A program made the translations under genes and the position numbers. Below are positions 44,452-53,752 of a DNA stretch of 64,000 nucleotides, piece after piece. The DNA is taken from positions 1,860,001 to 1,924,000 of the forward strand of contig JBKYIJ010000008.1 in NCBI GenBank assembly GCA_047030855.1, in the 5' to 3' direction. This DNA comes from QVMM01 sp047030855 (GTDB taxonomy: Bacteria > Bacteroidota > Bacteroidia > Bacteroidales > Dysgonomonadaceae). Under the pieces are notes generated by a model, which did no database searches, had not been told where the DNA came from, and saw only the letters and a program-made list of their open reading frames with translations. The stretch's first letter is position 1, and each line of letters opens with the position of its first letter.

Positions 44452-46593
44452 ATGAAGACAAAAATAATATATCTATTAATAGCATTAGTCCCGATTCTTT
44501 GGTCGTGCGACGACTATCTGGACGTAAAATCGAATTCTCAACTCCAGCCCGAATTTGTGTTCGGTTCTGATGTTGAAGCAGAAAAAGCTATGTTGGGAGC
44601 CTATGGTGCATTTCAGAATTATGGAAGTATTCATTCGAATTTCCTTTTTTATGAAGTAATAGCTGTCGGTTCCGATATAGAATTAGGTCCTGAAAATCCT
44701 GTTTCCGGCGGTGGGCGCTACATAATTAACTACCTGTATCCGGGCAACAGTTTGGTTGGAGTTAATTCAGTGGTTAATAAAAATGACAATATTGACAACG
44801 GACAGTGGAATTCCCTGTATCACATAATTAATCTGTGTAACAATATCATTGAAGGCTTGGACAACAGCCCTTTCTTTCAGAGTATTGATAAAACCGCGCC
44901 TTCCAAAGCAACTACAATTTACGGTGAAGCTTTGGCATTGCGCGCCACTCTTTATTACGAACTGACTCGTATGTGGGGTGAAGTTCCTTACATAACAAAA
45001 CCGATGAGAAGTAAGAAAGACTATGAAGGCGTGGGTGCTACAAGCCGCGATGTTATACAGGAAAGTGAAATTGAAGCCTTAAGAAAAGCAGAACCTTTGA
45101 TGTATTATCTGGGACAGGGCGGATATAATGCCGAACGCATGACACGCGGATATGTACAAGGTTTAATAGGAAGGCTGGCTCTTGTTCGCGGAGGTTATTC
45201 CCTCCGTCCTGCAGGCTATGAACCGCAAAGCGGAGATAATGTTATTCAGTCCGACGGAACTTGGGGTAAAATGGTACGCAGAGGAGACTACAAAACATAT
45301 TATGAAGTAGCCCGCGAATATCTTGAAAAATGCCGCGACAATTCGGGAGCATCACTTATAACAAAGGACGACAGAACTTCCCCAAACCCGTTCCAATTGG
45401 TATTCCAAAAAATGATGGATCTGGAAGTTAGTCAAGAGGCTATATATGAAGTAGCTCAGACGTCAGGTATTCAGAATGAACGTCCTTATGCGTTCGGTCG
45501 TCCTTCGGCTGTTTCTTCAAATACAGGATTCCCGGGCAAAGCTTACGGACAGATGCGTTTTTATCCGACGTTTTATTACGGGGATTTCAACCCTAAAGAT
45601 TTGCGACGCGACGTGACTGTTGCCGTAACGGCTAACAGCGGAACCGGAAGCGAGATGATGATTTCTTTCCAGAAAGGAAGTACGGCAAAAGGCGGTATTG
45701 CACTGAATAAATGGGATCAGTCCCGAATGAAAAATCCTGCAGCGGCAACTTCTCGCCAGACAGGTATTAATGCTCCTTATATGAGATATGCCGATATATT
45801 GTTGTTGCTTGCCGAAACCTATCAGGTTCTCGGAAACGATCCTGCTGCTCAGGCGGAACTGCTGAAAGTTCGTCAACGTGCATTTGATCCTGCTGATCCT
45901 GACTATGCTAACCTTGTTACGAATTATGTCGGTTCAAAAACGGGCGATGCTCTTTTGGAAGCAATACAGGACGAACGCAAACTTGAATTGGCAGGCGAAG
46001 GAGCCAGAAGATTCGATCTTGTACGTTGGGGTATTTTGGGTGAAAAAATCAATGAACTTCAACTTCAAATGCAGAATATAGTTACAAGTTTGGAAACCAG
46101 CGGCTCATATACTTTCCCGAACGGCAATGTCATATCGAATTATATCTGGACAAAGAGTGTTAAATGGGCAGATACTAAATTGATTGGCTTGACGAATATG
46201 CTTACCGAAAATTGTGATGTTTCTGAAACAAGCCAGTTATATCCTTTCAAATTTCCGGGTTGGAGAGGTAACTATGGAGGTTGGACTGGAGGTAAATATG
46301 TGGGTGCTGATAATTGTACCAACCTTGCTATTCAAGGTCTGTTTAAACCTCTTACAACTTCTGAAATAGCGACATTGGAAGGTCAGGGTTATAAAAAAAC
46401 AAGCTGGGCTGTGGATATTGTAGATCAGAAAGATAGCTGGATACCACAGGAAAAAGGTTTGTTCGGCGGATATCTGCCTTCCGATTATTCGGCAGGAAAA
46501 CCTCCCCGCTATATTTTGCCTTTGCCTGCTTCCGAAATTTCGAGATCGAAAGGAACACTACATAATGAGTATGGTTTCCCCGATGCTTATTAA
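44452..46593 (+). CDS. SusD/RagB-family lipoprotein
   Basis: A 713-residue lipoprotein with signal peptide IIYLLIALVPILWSC and Cys19 followed by the acidic DDYLD. SusD features are TYGEALALRATLYYELTRMWG-type TPR helices (IYGEALALRATLYYELTRMW), PYMRYADILLLLAETYQVLG, and DERKLELAGEGARRFDLVRW near residue 505. At 713 residues it is longer than the usual 500-600, with an extended C-terminal part. It caps the SusC-type channel and binds the substrate at the surface. Confidence 0.95.
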   Translation: MKTKIIYLLIALVPILWSCDDYLDVKSNSQLQPEFVFGSDVEAEKAMLGAYGAFQNYGSIHSNFLFYEVIAVGSDIELGPENPVSGGGRYIINYLYPGNSLVGVNSVVNKNDNIDNGQWNSLYHIINLCNNIIEGLDNSPFFQSIDKTAPSKATTIYGEALALRATLYYELTRMWGEVPYITKPMRSKKDYEGVGATSRDVIQESEIEALRKAEPLMYYLGQGGYNAERMTRGYVQGLIGRLALVRGGYSLRPAGYEPQSGDNVIQSDGTWGKMVRRGDYKTYYEVAREYLEKCRDNSGASLITKDDRTSPNPFQLVFQKMMDLEVSQEAIYEVAQTSGIQNERPYAFGRPSAVSSNTGFPGKAYGQMRFYPTFYYGDFNPKDLRRDVTVAVTANSGTGSEMMISFQKGSTAKGGIALNKWDQSRMKNPAAATSRQTGINAPYMRYADILLLLAETYQVLGNDPAAQAELLKVRQRAFDPADPDYANLVTNYVGSKTGDALLEAIQDERKLELAGEGARRFDLVRWGILGEKINELQLQMQNIVTSLETSGSYTFPNGNVISNYIWTKSVKWADTKLIGLTNMLTENCDVSETSQLYPFKFPGWRGNYGGWTGGKYVGADNCTNLAIQGLFKPLTTSEIATLEGQGYKKTSWAVDIVDQKDSWIPQEKGLFGGYLPSDYSAGKPPRYILPLPASEISRSKGTLHNEYGFPDAY

Positions 46594-46615
46594 ATTTTAA
46601 ATATAAAACTTTCAC

Positions 46616-46650
46616 AAAAAAGGCAGTAAATATATTACTGCCTTTTTTAT
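46616..46650 (+). terminator. Rho-independent terminator of the Sus pair
   Basis: AAAAAAGGCAGTAA and TTACTGCCTTTTTT form a perfect 14-bp stem with a small loop, 22 bases after the SusD gene. Confidence 0.92.
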
Positions 46651-46685
46651 TTAAGGTGGGATATGAAATAGTTGCCCGAAATTTA

Positions 46686-46693
46686 TACCTTTG
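46686..46693 (+). promoter_or_regulatory. -7 promoter element of the ABC-F gene (TACCTTTG)
   Basis: An exact TAnnTTTG match. It lies inside the upstream extension of the ABC-F frame, which supports the ATG at 46728. Confidence 0.6.
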
Positions 46694-46727
46694 CACCCTT
46701 AATTTTGAAGAAAACCATAAACAACGG

Positions 46728-48344
46728 ATGTTAATTGTAGAGGGATTGCATGTCGAATTGGGAGGTAGAATCCTGTTCGACAATATAAATTTTATCATAA
46801 ATAATAAAGACAGGATTGCCCTTGTCGGTAAAAACGGCGCGGGAAAAAGTACTATGCTGAAAATACTGGCAGGAGTCAATCATAACTATAAAGGCACTGT
46901 TACAGGACCTGACGGGATGACTGTCGGTTATCTTCCGCAGGTGATGCAGGTATCGGACGAGCGGACTGTCCGTGAGGAAGCTTCACAGGCTTTCTCGCAT
47001 ATCTTTGATCTGGAAGCCAAGATCGAGGAGATGAACAAACAACTCGAAACGCGTACCGATTACGAATCGGACAGCTATGCGAAATTGATTGACGATTTCA
47101 CGCATGCTCACGAGCGTCTGGCTATTGTAGAAGGCGTTAATTTTGAAGGTGAAGTTGAGAAAATATTAATGGGATTAGGGTTTAAACGAACCGATCTCGA
47201 TCGTCCGACAAGCGAATTCAGCGGAGGCTGGCGTATGCGTATCGAACTGGCAAAACTTTTGTTGAGGAATCCCGATGTGATGTTGCTCGATGAACCGACC
47301 AATCACCTTGACATTGAGTCTATCGGGTGGCTCGAGGAATTTATTTCTACACAAGCCAATGCCGTAGTGCTGATTTCGCACGACAGGGCATTTATAGATG
47401 CTGTGACTACGCGTACCATTGAACTAACATTGGGACGCATATATGACTATAAGGTAAACTATACTAAATATCTCGAACTTCGGCAGGAAAGGCGTCAGCA
47501 ACAGATCCATGCCTATGAAGCGCAGCAACGCCAGATAAAGGAAATGGAGGAATTTATCGAACGTTTTCGGGCACAGGCGGCAAAAGCCACTTTGGTACAA
47601 AGCCGCGTACGTCAGCTTGAGAAAATGGAACGTGTGGAGATCGACGAAGAAGATCGTTCGTCAGTCCGCATACGTTTTCAGCCTGCCACGCGTTCGGGGA
47701 ATTATCCGTTGACCGTTGACGGAGTTACCAAAAAGTATGACGATTACCTTGTGTTCGAGAATGCAAGCCTTATGATTTCCCGCGGCGAAAAAATAGCTCT
47801 TGCGGGGAAGAACGGCGAGGGAAAATCGACTTTCGTTAAATGCGTTATGGGCGAAACGCCTTACGATGGCTCTATTATGTTGGGGCATAATGTAAGGGTA
47901 GGGTATTTTGCTCAGAATCAGGCTCAGTTGCTTGATGAGGATCTGACTGTTTTCGAAACGATAGACAGGGTTGCCGAAGGCGATATCCGTACCCAGATCC
48001 GCAACATTCTGGGCGCTTTCATGTTCAACAAAGAAGATTCGGACAAGAAGGTGAAAGTGCTTTCGGGCGGTGAACGTACCCGTCTGGCGATGATCAAACT
48101 TTTGCTCGAACCTGTCAACCTGCTTATTCTCGATGAGCCTACCAATCACCTCGATCTGAAAACGAAAGAAGTGCTGAAGAACGCGTTGCTCGACTATGAC
48201 GGAACGGTTATCTTGGTTTCGCACGATCGTGATTTTCTTGACGGATTGGTTACGAAAGTTTATGAGTTTTCCGATAAGAGGGTGAGGGAGCATATCGGCG
48301 GAATAAAAGAATTTTTGGCAAAGAAAAGAGCCTTATCTTCCTGA
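46728..48344 (+). CDS. ABC-F family ATPase
   Basis: A 538-residue protein starting MLIVEGLHVELGGRIL. The longer frame from 46656 would include the promoter and is rejected. There are two ABC domains without membrane segments: Walker A GKNGAGKSTMLKILAG and GKNGEGKSTFVKC, signatures FSGGWRMRIELAKLLL and LSGGERTRLAMIKLLL, and Walker B LLDEPTNHLD and ILDEPTNHLD. The P-site interaction linker between them is charged (about 240-305). ABC-F proteins act on stalled ribosomes; some confer antibiotic resistance, but there is no sign of that here. Confidence 0.94.
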   Translation: MLIVEGLHVELGGRILFDNINFIINNKDRIALVGKNGAGKSTMLKILAGVNHNYKGTVTGPDGMTVGYLPQVMQVSDERTVREEASQAFSHIFDLEAKIEEMNKQLETRTDYESDSYAKLIDDFTHAHERLAIVEGVNFEGEVEKILMGLGFKRTDLDRPTSEFSGGWRMRIELAKLLLRNPDVMLLDEPTNHLDIESIGWLEEFISTQANAVVLISHDRAFIDAVTTRTIELTLGRIYDYKVNYTKYLELRQERRQQQIHAYEAQQRQIKEMEEFIERFRAQAAKATLVQSRVRQLEKMERVEIDEEDRSSVRIRFQPATRSGNYPLTVDGVTKKYDDYLVFENASLMISRGEKIALAGKNGEGKSTFVKCVMGETPYDGSIMLGHNVRVGYFAQNQAQLLDEDLTVFETIDRVAEGDIRTQIRNILGAFMFNKEDSDKKVKVLSGGERTRLAMIKLLLEPVNLLILDEPTNHLDLKTKEVLKNALLDYDGTVILVSHDRDFLDGLVTKVYEFSDKRVREHIGGIKEFLAKKRALSS

Positions 48345-48350
48345 AATTAT

Positions 48351-48358
48351 TATATTTG
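48351..48358 (+). promoter_or_regulatory. -7 promoter element (TATATTTG)
   Basis: An exact TAnnTTTG match, 34 bases upstream of the DUF5103 gene. Confidence 0.55.
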
Positions 48359-48391
48359 TTTCATTACTCATGATATTAATACGATCTTGTA

Positions 48392-49641
48392 ATGAAATAT
48401 TGGATATTTTTTCTTCTTCTCCCGTTTTCCGTAATTGCCAATGCTCAGGTTTATCAGACAGAGCCTTTGTCCGACGAGATACATACCATACAGGTACTCA
48501 AAAACGGCGATTGGCAGCAATCGCCTGTTATTGAAATAAATTCGGGCGATTATATACAACTCGGCTTTGACAGAATTTCAGAAGATTCGTTCAACCGATT
48601 GCGTTATAAGATCATACACTGTAATGCTGACTGGACGCAATCGTCTCTTTCCGAGATCGAATATCTCGACGGTTTCAATGATAACCTGATCGAAGATTAT
48701 GCGGCTTCCATGAATACGACAGTGGAATATACCAACTTCCGTTTGATAATCCCCAATCAGGATATTTTGCGGTTTAAGGCGTCGGGCAATTATGCGGTTT
48801 TGGTTTACGAAGAAGATAATCGCGACAATGTGATGCTGAGCGCGCGTTTTTCTGTTGTCGATCCTCAAATTGTTATTGCTGGCAATATGTCCTCCAACAC
48901 CCTTATTGATTCCAATAAATCGCATCAGCAGATTTCTTTTATACTCAATCATAAGGGACTGAATATAAACGATCCTTACAGCGATCTGAAAATATTTGTG
49001 AGGCAAAACGAGAGACAGGACAATCAGAAAACCGATGTTAAGCCTACTTTTATTCAACCGAGCCGCTTGGTATATGAACAGAACAGGGATCTGATATTTC
49101 CCGCAGGAAACGAATACCGGCGATTCGACATGCCGAGTTCCCGTTACAACGGGCTTCGTATTTATCACATGGAGTACAACCGTCCTTTTTTACAACGCTT
49201 ACGTAGTACCCGATAAGATAAGGGCAAACACGAGGTATATATACGATGAGGATCAGGACGGAAAGTTTTTTTATCCGCAATGCGGAAGGATCGGACAGCG
49301 ATACGGATGCCGATTACTTTTTCGTGCATTTTACGCTTGAAGCTGAATATCCTTTTATCGAAAACGTATATCTGAACGGACGCTTCACGGGTGACAGGTT
49401 TGACAACAGTTACCTTATGAAATACGATCATACTCGCGAAGAATATAATTTGACACTGATGCTAAAGCAGGGAATCTACAACTATCAGTATCTGACAAGC
49501 AAAGGCAAGGGCGAGTATTCGACTGCCGACGTGGAAGGCAATTATTACGAAACGGAAAACGAATATCAGATTTATGTCTATTATCGTGTTCCCGGAGCCC
49601 GTTACGACAGCCTTATCGGGTTTCTGAACATTGCCAGATAA
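48392..49641 (+). CDS. T9SS plug-type protein (DUF5103) interrupted by two frameshifts
   Basis: The coding sequence uses three frames. The first (48392 to about 49190) has a signal peptide (MKYWIFFLLLPFSVIANAQ) and the DUF5103 N-terminal domain (YKIIHCNADWTQSSLSEIEY). At 49186-49191 a T6 run, where T5 would keep the frame, shifts it. The next 80 bases read YNAYVVPDKIRANTR and YIYDEDQDGKFF in the second frame. At 49266-49272 a T7 run, where T6 would fit, shifts it again to FIRNAEGSDSDTDADYFFVH and on to SLIGFLNIAR. The repaired protein is about 415 residues. DUF5103 proteins act as plugs or accessory proteins of the T9SS translocon. PorQ lies nearby at 51096. Confidence 0.82.
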
Positions 49642-49646
49642 AGATA

Positions 49647-50891
49647 TTATTCGAAGCGTATAGATTTTGCGGGAGATATCCGCGCTATCAGATATGACGG
49701 ACCTACCATCATCAGCATTGCGGCGAGAAACGCGCCGATGTTTATTAGTAGAATGTAGACAACATTCAGTTCCACAGGTACTTCCGATATGTAATAGGTT
49801 GAAGGGTTCAGTTTCAATATGCCGAATTGTTTTTGAATAAAGCATATCGCAAGGGCGATAACATTTCCGTATATCATGCCCTTGAGTATCAGGAAAGAAG
49901 ATACGTAAAGAAATACTTTGCGGATGCTGAAATTGCTTGCCCCCAGAGCTTTCATTATACCGATCATATTGGTTCGTTCGAGTATCAGTATGAGTAAGCC
50001 CGAAATCATGGTGACGCCCGACACCAGTATCATCAGAATAATGATGATCCAGACGTTCATATCGAGCAATCCGAGCCAGCTGAATATCATCGGATTCATG
50101 TCCTTGACAGATCGGGTGAAAAAAGAATTGCCCGCTCTGTCGTGATAAGAAGCCATATCGAAAAACAAATCCTGCCTGACTTCGTCTATCTTGTCAAAAT
50201 CTTTTACATACAATTCGATTCCGCTTACCTGATCCGTTTCCCAGTTGTTGAGTTTGCGGACGGTTTCGATGTTTATTATAACATACATTTTGTCGTAATC
50301 CTCAAAATTCGTGGAATAGATGCCGACAATATTGAACTTGCGGGTTCTGATAGGTTCCTGCACGAAATAGGTAATGAACGCATCGCCCAATTTCAGCCCG
50401 AGTTTATCGGCTATGTATTTTGATATAATAACATCGTTGGGATTGATGCTGTCTTTTGAATTGAGTATTTGTCCTTCCACAAGGTTTTCCTGAAAAAACT
50501 TCCAGTCATAATCTTTCCCTACGCCTTTCAGTACAATTCCCTGAAAATCCTCTTCGGTTTTGATAATGCCCGATATGGTGGCGAAAGTTTCTACATGTGC
50601 TACGTCATCCCTGTTTTTGAGTTCGTTCAGCAGAGAGTCGCTGACGCATATAGGATTGGTTTCGTAAGTCGAGTTGAAGTCGAAATTGGTGATCTGAATA
50701 TGAGAAGTGAACCCCGATATTTTGTCCCGAATGCCTTTCTTAAAGCCTATGACGATGCAAACGGACAGTATCATAGCCGTAATTCCCAGAGCTATCCCTG
50801 CGATGGCTATTTTTATGGCAGGCGAAGAAACTTTGTTTCCCGAATTATTTCCCCGATAGATTCGTCTGGCTATGAAAAGCTCTAAATTCAT
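49647..50891 (-). CDS. LolC/LolE-type ABC transporter permease
   Basis: A 414-residue FtsX-family permease: one N-terminal membrane segment (IAIAGIALGITAMILSVCIVIG), a large periplasmic MacB-like domain (about 55-270), then three membrane segments (VWIIIILMILVSGVTMISGLL, VFLYVSSFLILKGMIYGNVI, VYILLINIGAFLAAMLMM). LERTNMIGIMKALGAS is the typical FtsX coupling motif. Proteins of this kind release lipoproteins from the inner membrane for outer membrane transport, with a LolD ATPase that is not in this window. It lies between the two T9SS genes but on the opposite strand. Confidence 0.9.
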   Translation of the reverse strand: MNLELFIARRIYRGNNSGNKVSSPAIKIAIAGIALGITAMILSVCIVIGFKKGIRDKISGFTSHIQITNFDFNSTYETNPICVSDSLLNELKNRDDVAHVETFATISGIIKTEEDFQGIVLKGVGKDYDWKFFQENLVEGQILNSKDSINPNDVIISKYIADKLGLKLGDAFITYFVQEPIRTRKFNIVGIYSTNFEDYDKMYVIINIETVRKLNNWETDQVSGIELYVKDFDKIDEVRQDLFFDMASYHDRAGNSFFTRSVKDMNPMIFSWLGLLDMNVWIIIILMILVSGVTMISGLLILILERTNMIGIMKALGASNFSIRKVFLYVSSFLILKGMIYGNVIALAICFIQKQFGILKLNPSTYYISEVPVELNVVYILLINIGAFLAAMLMMVGPSYLIARISPAKSIRFE

Positions 50892-50927
50892 TTGTTATTT
50901 GCGGTCTATATGCTTTTTTCGTTTACG

Positions 50928-50935
50928 CAAAGTTA
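50928..50935 (-). promoter_or_regulatory. -7 promoter element of the LolC/E-type gene (TAACTTTG)
   Basis: On the minus strand this is an exact TAnnTTTG match, 37 bases upstream of the start codon. Confidence 0.55.
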
Positions 50936-51030
50936 AAAAAATATGACTGAGCCTGTGAAAAAGAACAAATAAACTTTGCTTCGGATAAAATCTTTTTCGA
51001 AAACATCCGTTGTTATTAAAAACAGATATA

Positions 51031-51059
51031 TTGTAAATAGAATAATAAGCATATATTTG
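51031..51059 (+). promoter_or_regulatory. porQ promoter
   Basis: TTG (51031-51033) and TATATTTG (51052-51059) are 18 bases apart. The porQ ATG at 51096 follows after 36 bases. Confidence 0.6.
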
Positions 51060-51095
51060 CTTTCGTTTTTCGGACAAAAAACAATCAATGTAATA

Positions 51096-52100
51096 ATGAC
51101 AAATCGTTTGTTAATTTATATAACGCTTCTTCTTGTTTGCATCCCCTTTATTTCTTACGCGCAGGAAGGAGAAAAAGTGTACAGGTTTCTGAATTTGCCG
51201 ACTTCCACGCATGTCAACGCTTTGGGCGGCAGCAACGTTTCGCTGGTGGATAACGATATTTCCCTCGTGTTTCATAATCCTGCTTTGCTGGGAGAAGAAA
51301 TGAACATGAACGTAAATGTCAACTATATGTCTTACATAGCAGACATCGGATACGGAAGCGCTATTTTCGGGAAGTCGATAAATGAACTGAGCACATTTGC
51401 CGTAGGGCTTAGCTATCTCGATTACGGAGATATGAAACAGGCTTCGGCAGAGAATGAAGCCGACGGAAATTTTTCAGCTAAAGAATGGGTGCTGAATGGT
51501 GTTTACAGCCGCGATCTTACTCCGTTTTTACGGGGCGGCGTTGCAATGAAATTCCTTTATTCTTCGATAGATTCTTATTCATCTACCGCAATAGGCGTTG
51601 ATGTCGGCTTGAGTTATTATAATAAGGACAAGAGCTTTTCGGCGGGACTTGCCATAAAAAACGTCGGTGCTCAGCTTTCCGCTTACAATGAAAAGAGGGT
51701 AAGCCTTCCTTGGGACGTTCAGCTTGGACTGACAAAACGTTTGGGACATTCTCCTCTTCGTCTTTCGGTAACGGGTATTTACCTCAATCAATGGAAATTT
51801 GAGAAGGTGAATAAGGCGAACGGCATTAATGACGATGAAGACAGTTTTTTCAAGACATTCACGAAACATCTTGTATTCGGACTGGATGTGATCCCTACCG
51901 AGAACCTTTGGCTGGGAGTGGGCTATAGCCCGAAGGTACATTCCGATCTGAAAATTCAGGACGGCAACAAGTGGGGCGGCTGGAATCTGGGAGCCGGAGT
52001 CCGCGTAAAACGCTTCAACATAGGCTTTTCGTTTGCCCAATATCATCCCGACGCTACTTCCTATCATTTTAGTTTGTCTTTTGACTTATCAAAATTATAA
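51096..52100 (+). CDS. porQ: Type IX secretion system protein PorQ
   Basis: The start at 51096 gives a signal peptide (MTNRLLIYITLLLVCIPFISYAQ); the longer frame from 50976 contains the promoter. This is a 334-residue outer membrane beta-barrel protein with the PorQ/PorV-like N-terminus YRFLNLPTSTHVNALGGSNV, NDISLVFHNPALLGEEM, and C-terminal strands (YHFSLSFDLSKL). In P. gingivalis PorQ is part of the T9SS attachment complex that helps anchor cargo at the surface. Here it complements the four sorting-domain proteins at 1, 1535, 3788 and 14233. Confidence 0.9.
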   Translation: MTNRLLIYITLLLVCIPFISYAQEGEKVYRFLNLPTSTHVNALGGSNVSLVDNDISLVFHNPALLGEEMNMNVNVNYMSYIADIGYGSAIFGKSINELSTFAVGLSYLDYGDMKQASAENEADGNFSAKEWVLNGVYSRDLTPFLRGGVAMKFLYSSIDSYSSTAIGVDVGLSYYNKDKSFSAGLAIKNVGAQLSAYNEKRVSLPWDVQLGLTKRLGHSPLRLSVTGIYLNQWKFEKVNKANGINDDEDSFFKTFTKHLVFGLDVIPTENLWLGVGYSPKVHSDLKIQDGNKWGGWNLGAGVRVKRFNIGFSFAQYHPDATSYHFSLSFDLSKL

Positions 52101-52118
52101 TTTCATTATTATATTTTA

Positions 52119-52126
52119 TAGTTTTG
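52119..52126 (+). promoter_or_regulatory. -7 promoter element of the cmk-ispH-pfkA cluster (TAGTTTTG)
   Basis: An exact TAnnTTTG match, 47 bases upstream of the cmk ATG at 52174. Confidence 0.5.
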
Positions 52127-52173
52127 CAGGCGAACATTCATAATGTTTGTTTTGTTTACCAATGTATATTTGT

Positions 52174-52868
52174 ATGAAAAAGATTGTAGTGGCAATAGAC
52201 GGTTTCTCGTCTTGCGGAAAAAGTACGATGGCGCGCCAGCTGGCAAAACGGATAAATTATATTTATATAGACAGCGGAGCCATGTACAGGGCAGTAACCC
52301 TGTTTTGCCTGCAAAACAACCTTTTCAGTACGGAAGGTAATCTGGATGAAGAGAAATTGAAAGAATCCATACAAAATATAGAAGTGTGTTTTCGGCTCAA
52401 TCCTCAGACTTCCTGTCCCGAAACATATCTGGATGGAGTGAATGTCGAGGAGAAGATAAGAAGCATGGAGGTTTCGGATAAAGTGAGCATTGTCAGTGCG
52501 GTAGGCTTGTCCGCAGGCAAATGGTTTGCCAGCAGCAACGGATGGGCGAATCGAAAGGTATTGTGATGGATGGGCGCGATATCGGAACGGTTGTGTTTCC
52601 GAATGCGGAACTGAAAATATTTGTTACGGCATCTCCGCAGGTGAGAGCGCAACGCCGGTTGAAAGAATTGGAATCGAAAGGAGTGAAGGCGACACTGGAG
52701 GAAGTTCTGGAAAATATAGAAAAGAGGGATTATATTGATCAGCACCGGGCTGAAAGTCCCCTCAGAAAAGCTGATGACGCAATTGTTCTTGACAATACCG
52801 ACTTGACGGTGGAAGAACAGATGCAGTGGCTTTTGGACAGATATAATGAGGTTATAAATGAGCAATAA
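52174..52868 (+). CDS. cmk: Cytidylate kinase with a single-base frameshift
   Basis: The start at 52174 gives MKKIVVAIDGFSSCGKST, with Walker A GFSSCGKST; the frame from 52147 adds an unlikely prefix. Frame 1 runs to about 52506 (IVSAVG). From there the family sequence continues in another frame as VRRQMVCQQQRMGESKG, then VMDGRDIGTVVFPNAELKIF (the CMP-binding region), to the stop at 52868. Adding one T to the TT at 52507-52508 would restore SAVGFVRRQMV. The repaired protein is about 230 residues, the normal Cmk length. Cmk phosphorylates CMP and dCMP and is usually essential, so a real loss is unlikely. It overlaps ispH by 11 bases. Confidence 0.85.
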
Positions 52869-53733
52869 AATAGAGATTGATCAAAAATCAGGCTTTTGTT
52901 TCGGAGTCGTAAATGCGATAAAAAAGGCGGAAGAAGAGCTTGAAAAAGGCGGAACTTTATACTGTTTAGGCGATATTGTGCACAACAATCTGGAAGTTGA
53001 CCGTCTGGCTAAAATGGGACTTAAAACCATTAACCATGAAGAGTTTGCACAATTGAAAAACGTAAAAGTTCTTTTGCGTGCCCACGGCGAACCGCCTTCC
53101 ACGTACGAAACAGCCAAACGGAATAACATCGAGATAATTGATGCCTCTTGCCCTGTTGTGTTGAGGCTTCAAAAGAAAATACACGACAAATACGAAAGCG
53201 AGGTTTCTAACAATACGCAAATCGTTATTTACGGTAAAAAAGGACATGCCGAGGTGAACGGGCTGATCGGGCAGACAAATTCCGATGCCATTATTATAGA
53301 GAGCAAAGACGATCTTGACAAACTCGATTTCACGAAAAATATATGTTTGTTTTCACAAACAACAAAACCTTTGGACGGGTTCAGGGAAATAATAGAATTG
53401 ATCGAGAACCGTATGGCGGATGATACGAAATTCGAATATTTCGATACGATCTGCCGGCAGGTTTCGAACAGGATTCCTAACATAAAGGATTTTGCGTTGG
53501 CACACGATCTGATATTTTTCGTCGCAGGACAAAAAAGTTCGAACGGAAAAGTATTATTTGCCGAATGTAAAAAGCACAATTCTAATTCTTATTTTGTATC
53601 TTCACCTTCCGAAATTGATCCTGCACTGATAAAGGACGGAATTTCCATCGGTATTTGCGGTGCTACTTCAACGCCTAAATGGCAGATGGAAGAAGTGGAG
53701 AAGTATATAAATACATTGAAACAAGGTAAATAA
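52858..53733 (+). CDS. ispH: 4-hydroxy-3-methylbut-2-enyl diphosphate reductase IspH
   Basis: A 291-residue iron-sulfur enzyme, the last step of the MEP isoprenoid pathway, making IPP and DMAPP from HMBPP. The three cluster cysteines are in SGFCFGVVNAIK, IDASCPVVLRL and FDTICRQVSNR. RAHGEPPSTYE has the substrate-binding His, and KKGHAEVNGLIGQT matches the conserved HxE/D loop. It starts within the end of cmk and precedes pfkA by 19 bases. Confidence 0.96.
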   Translation: MSNKIEIDQKSGFCFGVVNAIKKAEEELEKGGTLYCLGDIVHNNLEVDRLAKMGLKTINHEEFAQLKNVKVLLRAHGEPPSTYETAKRNNIEIIDASCPVVLRLQKKIHDKYESEVSNNTQIVIYGKKGHAEVNGLIGQTNSDAIIIESKDDLDKLDFTKNICLFSQTTKPLDGFREIIELIENRMADDTKFEYFDTICRQVSNRIPNIKDFALAHDLIFFVAGQKSSNGKVLFAECKKHNSNSYFVSSPSEIDPALIKDGISIGICGATSTPKWQMEEVEKYINTLKQGK

Positions 53734-53752
53734 GATTATCAAAATATAAACT

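Noticed and set aside
46656..46727. N-terminal extension of the ABC-F protein
   Set aside because: It contains the -7 promoter element at 46686-46693, and the family begins at MLIVEGL (46728).
50976..51095. N-terminal extension of PorQ
   Set aside because: It contains the promoter (51031-51059) and would bury the signal peptide.
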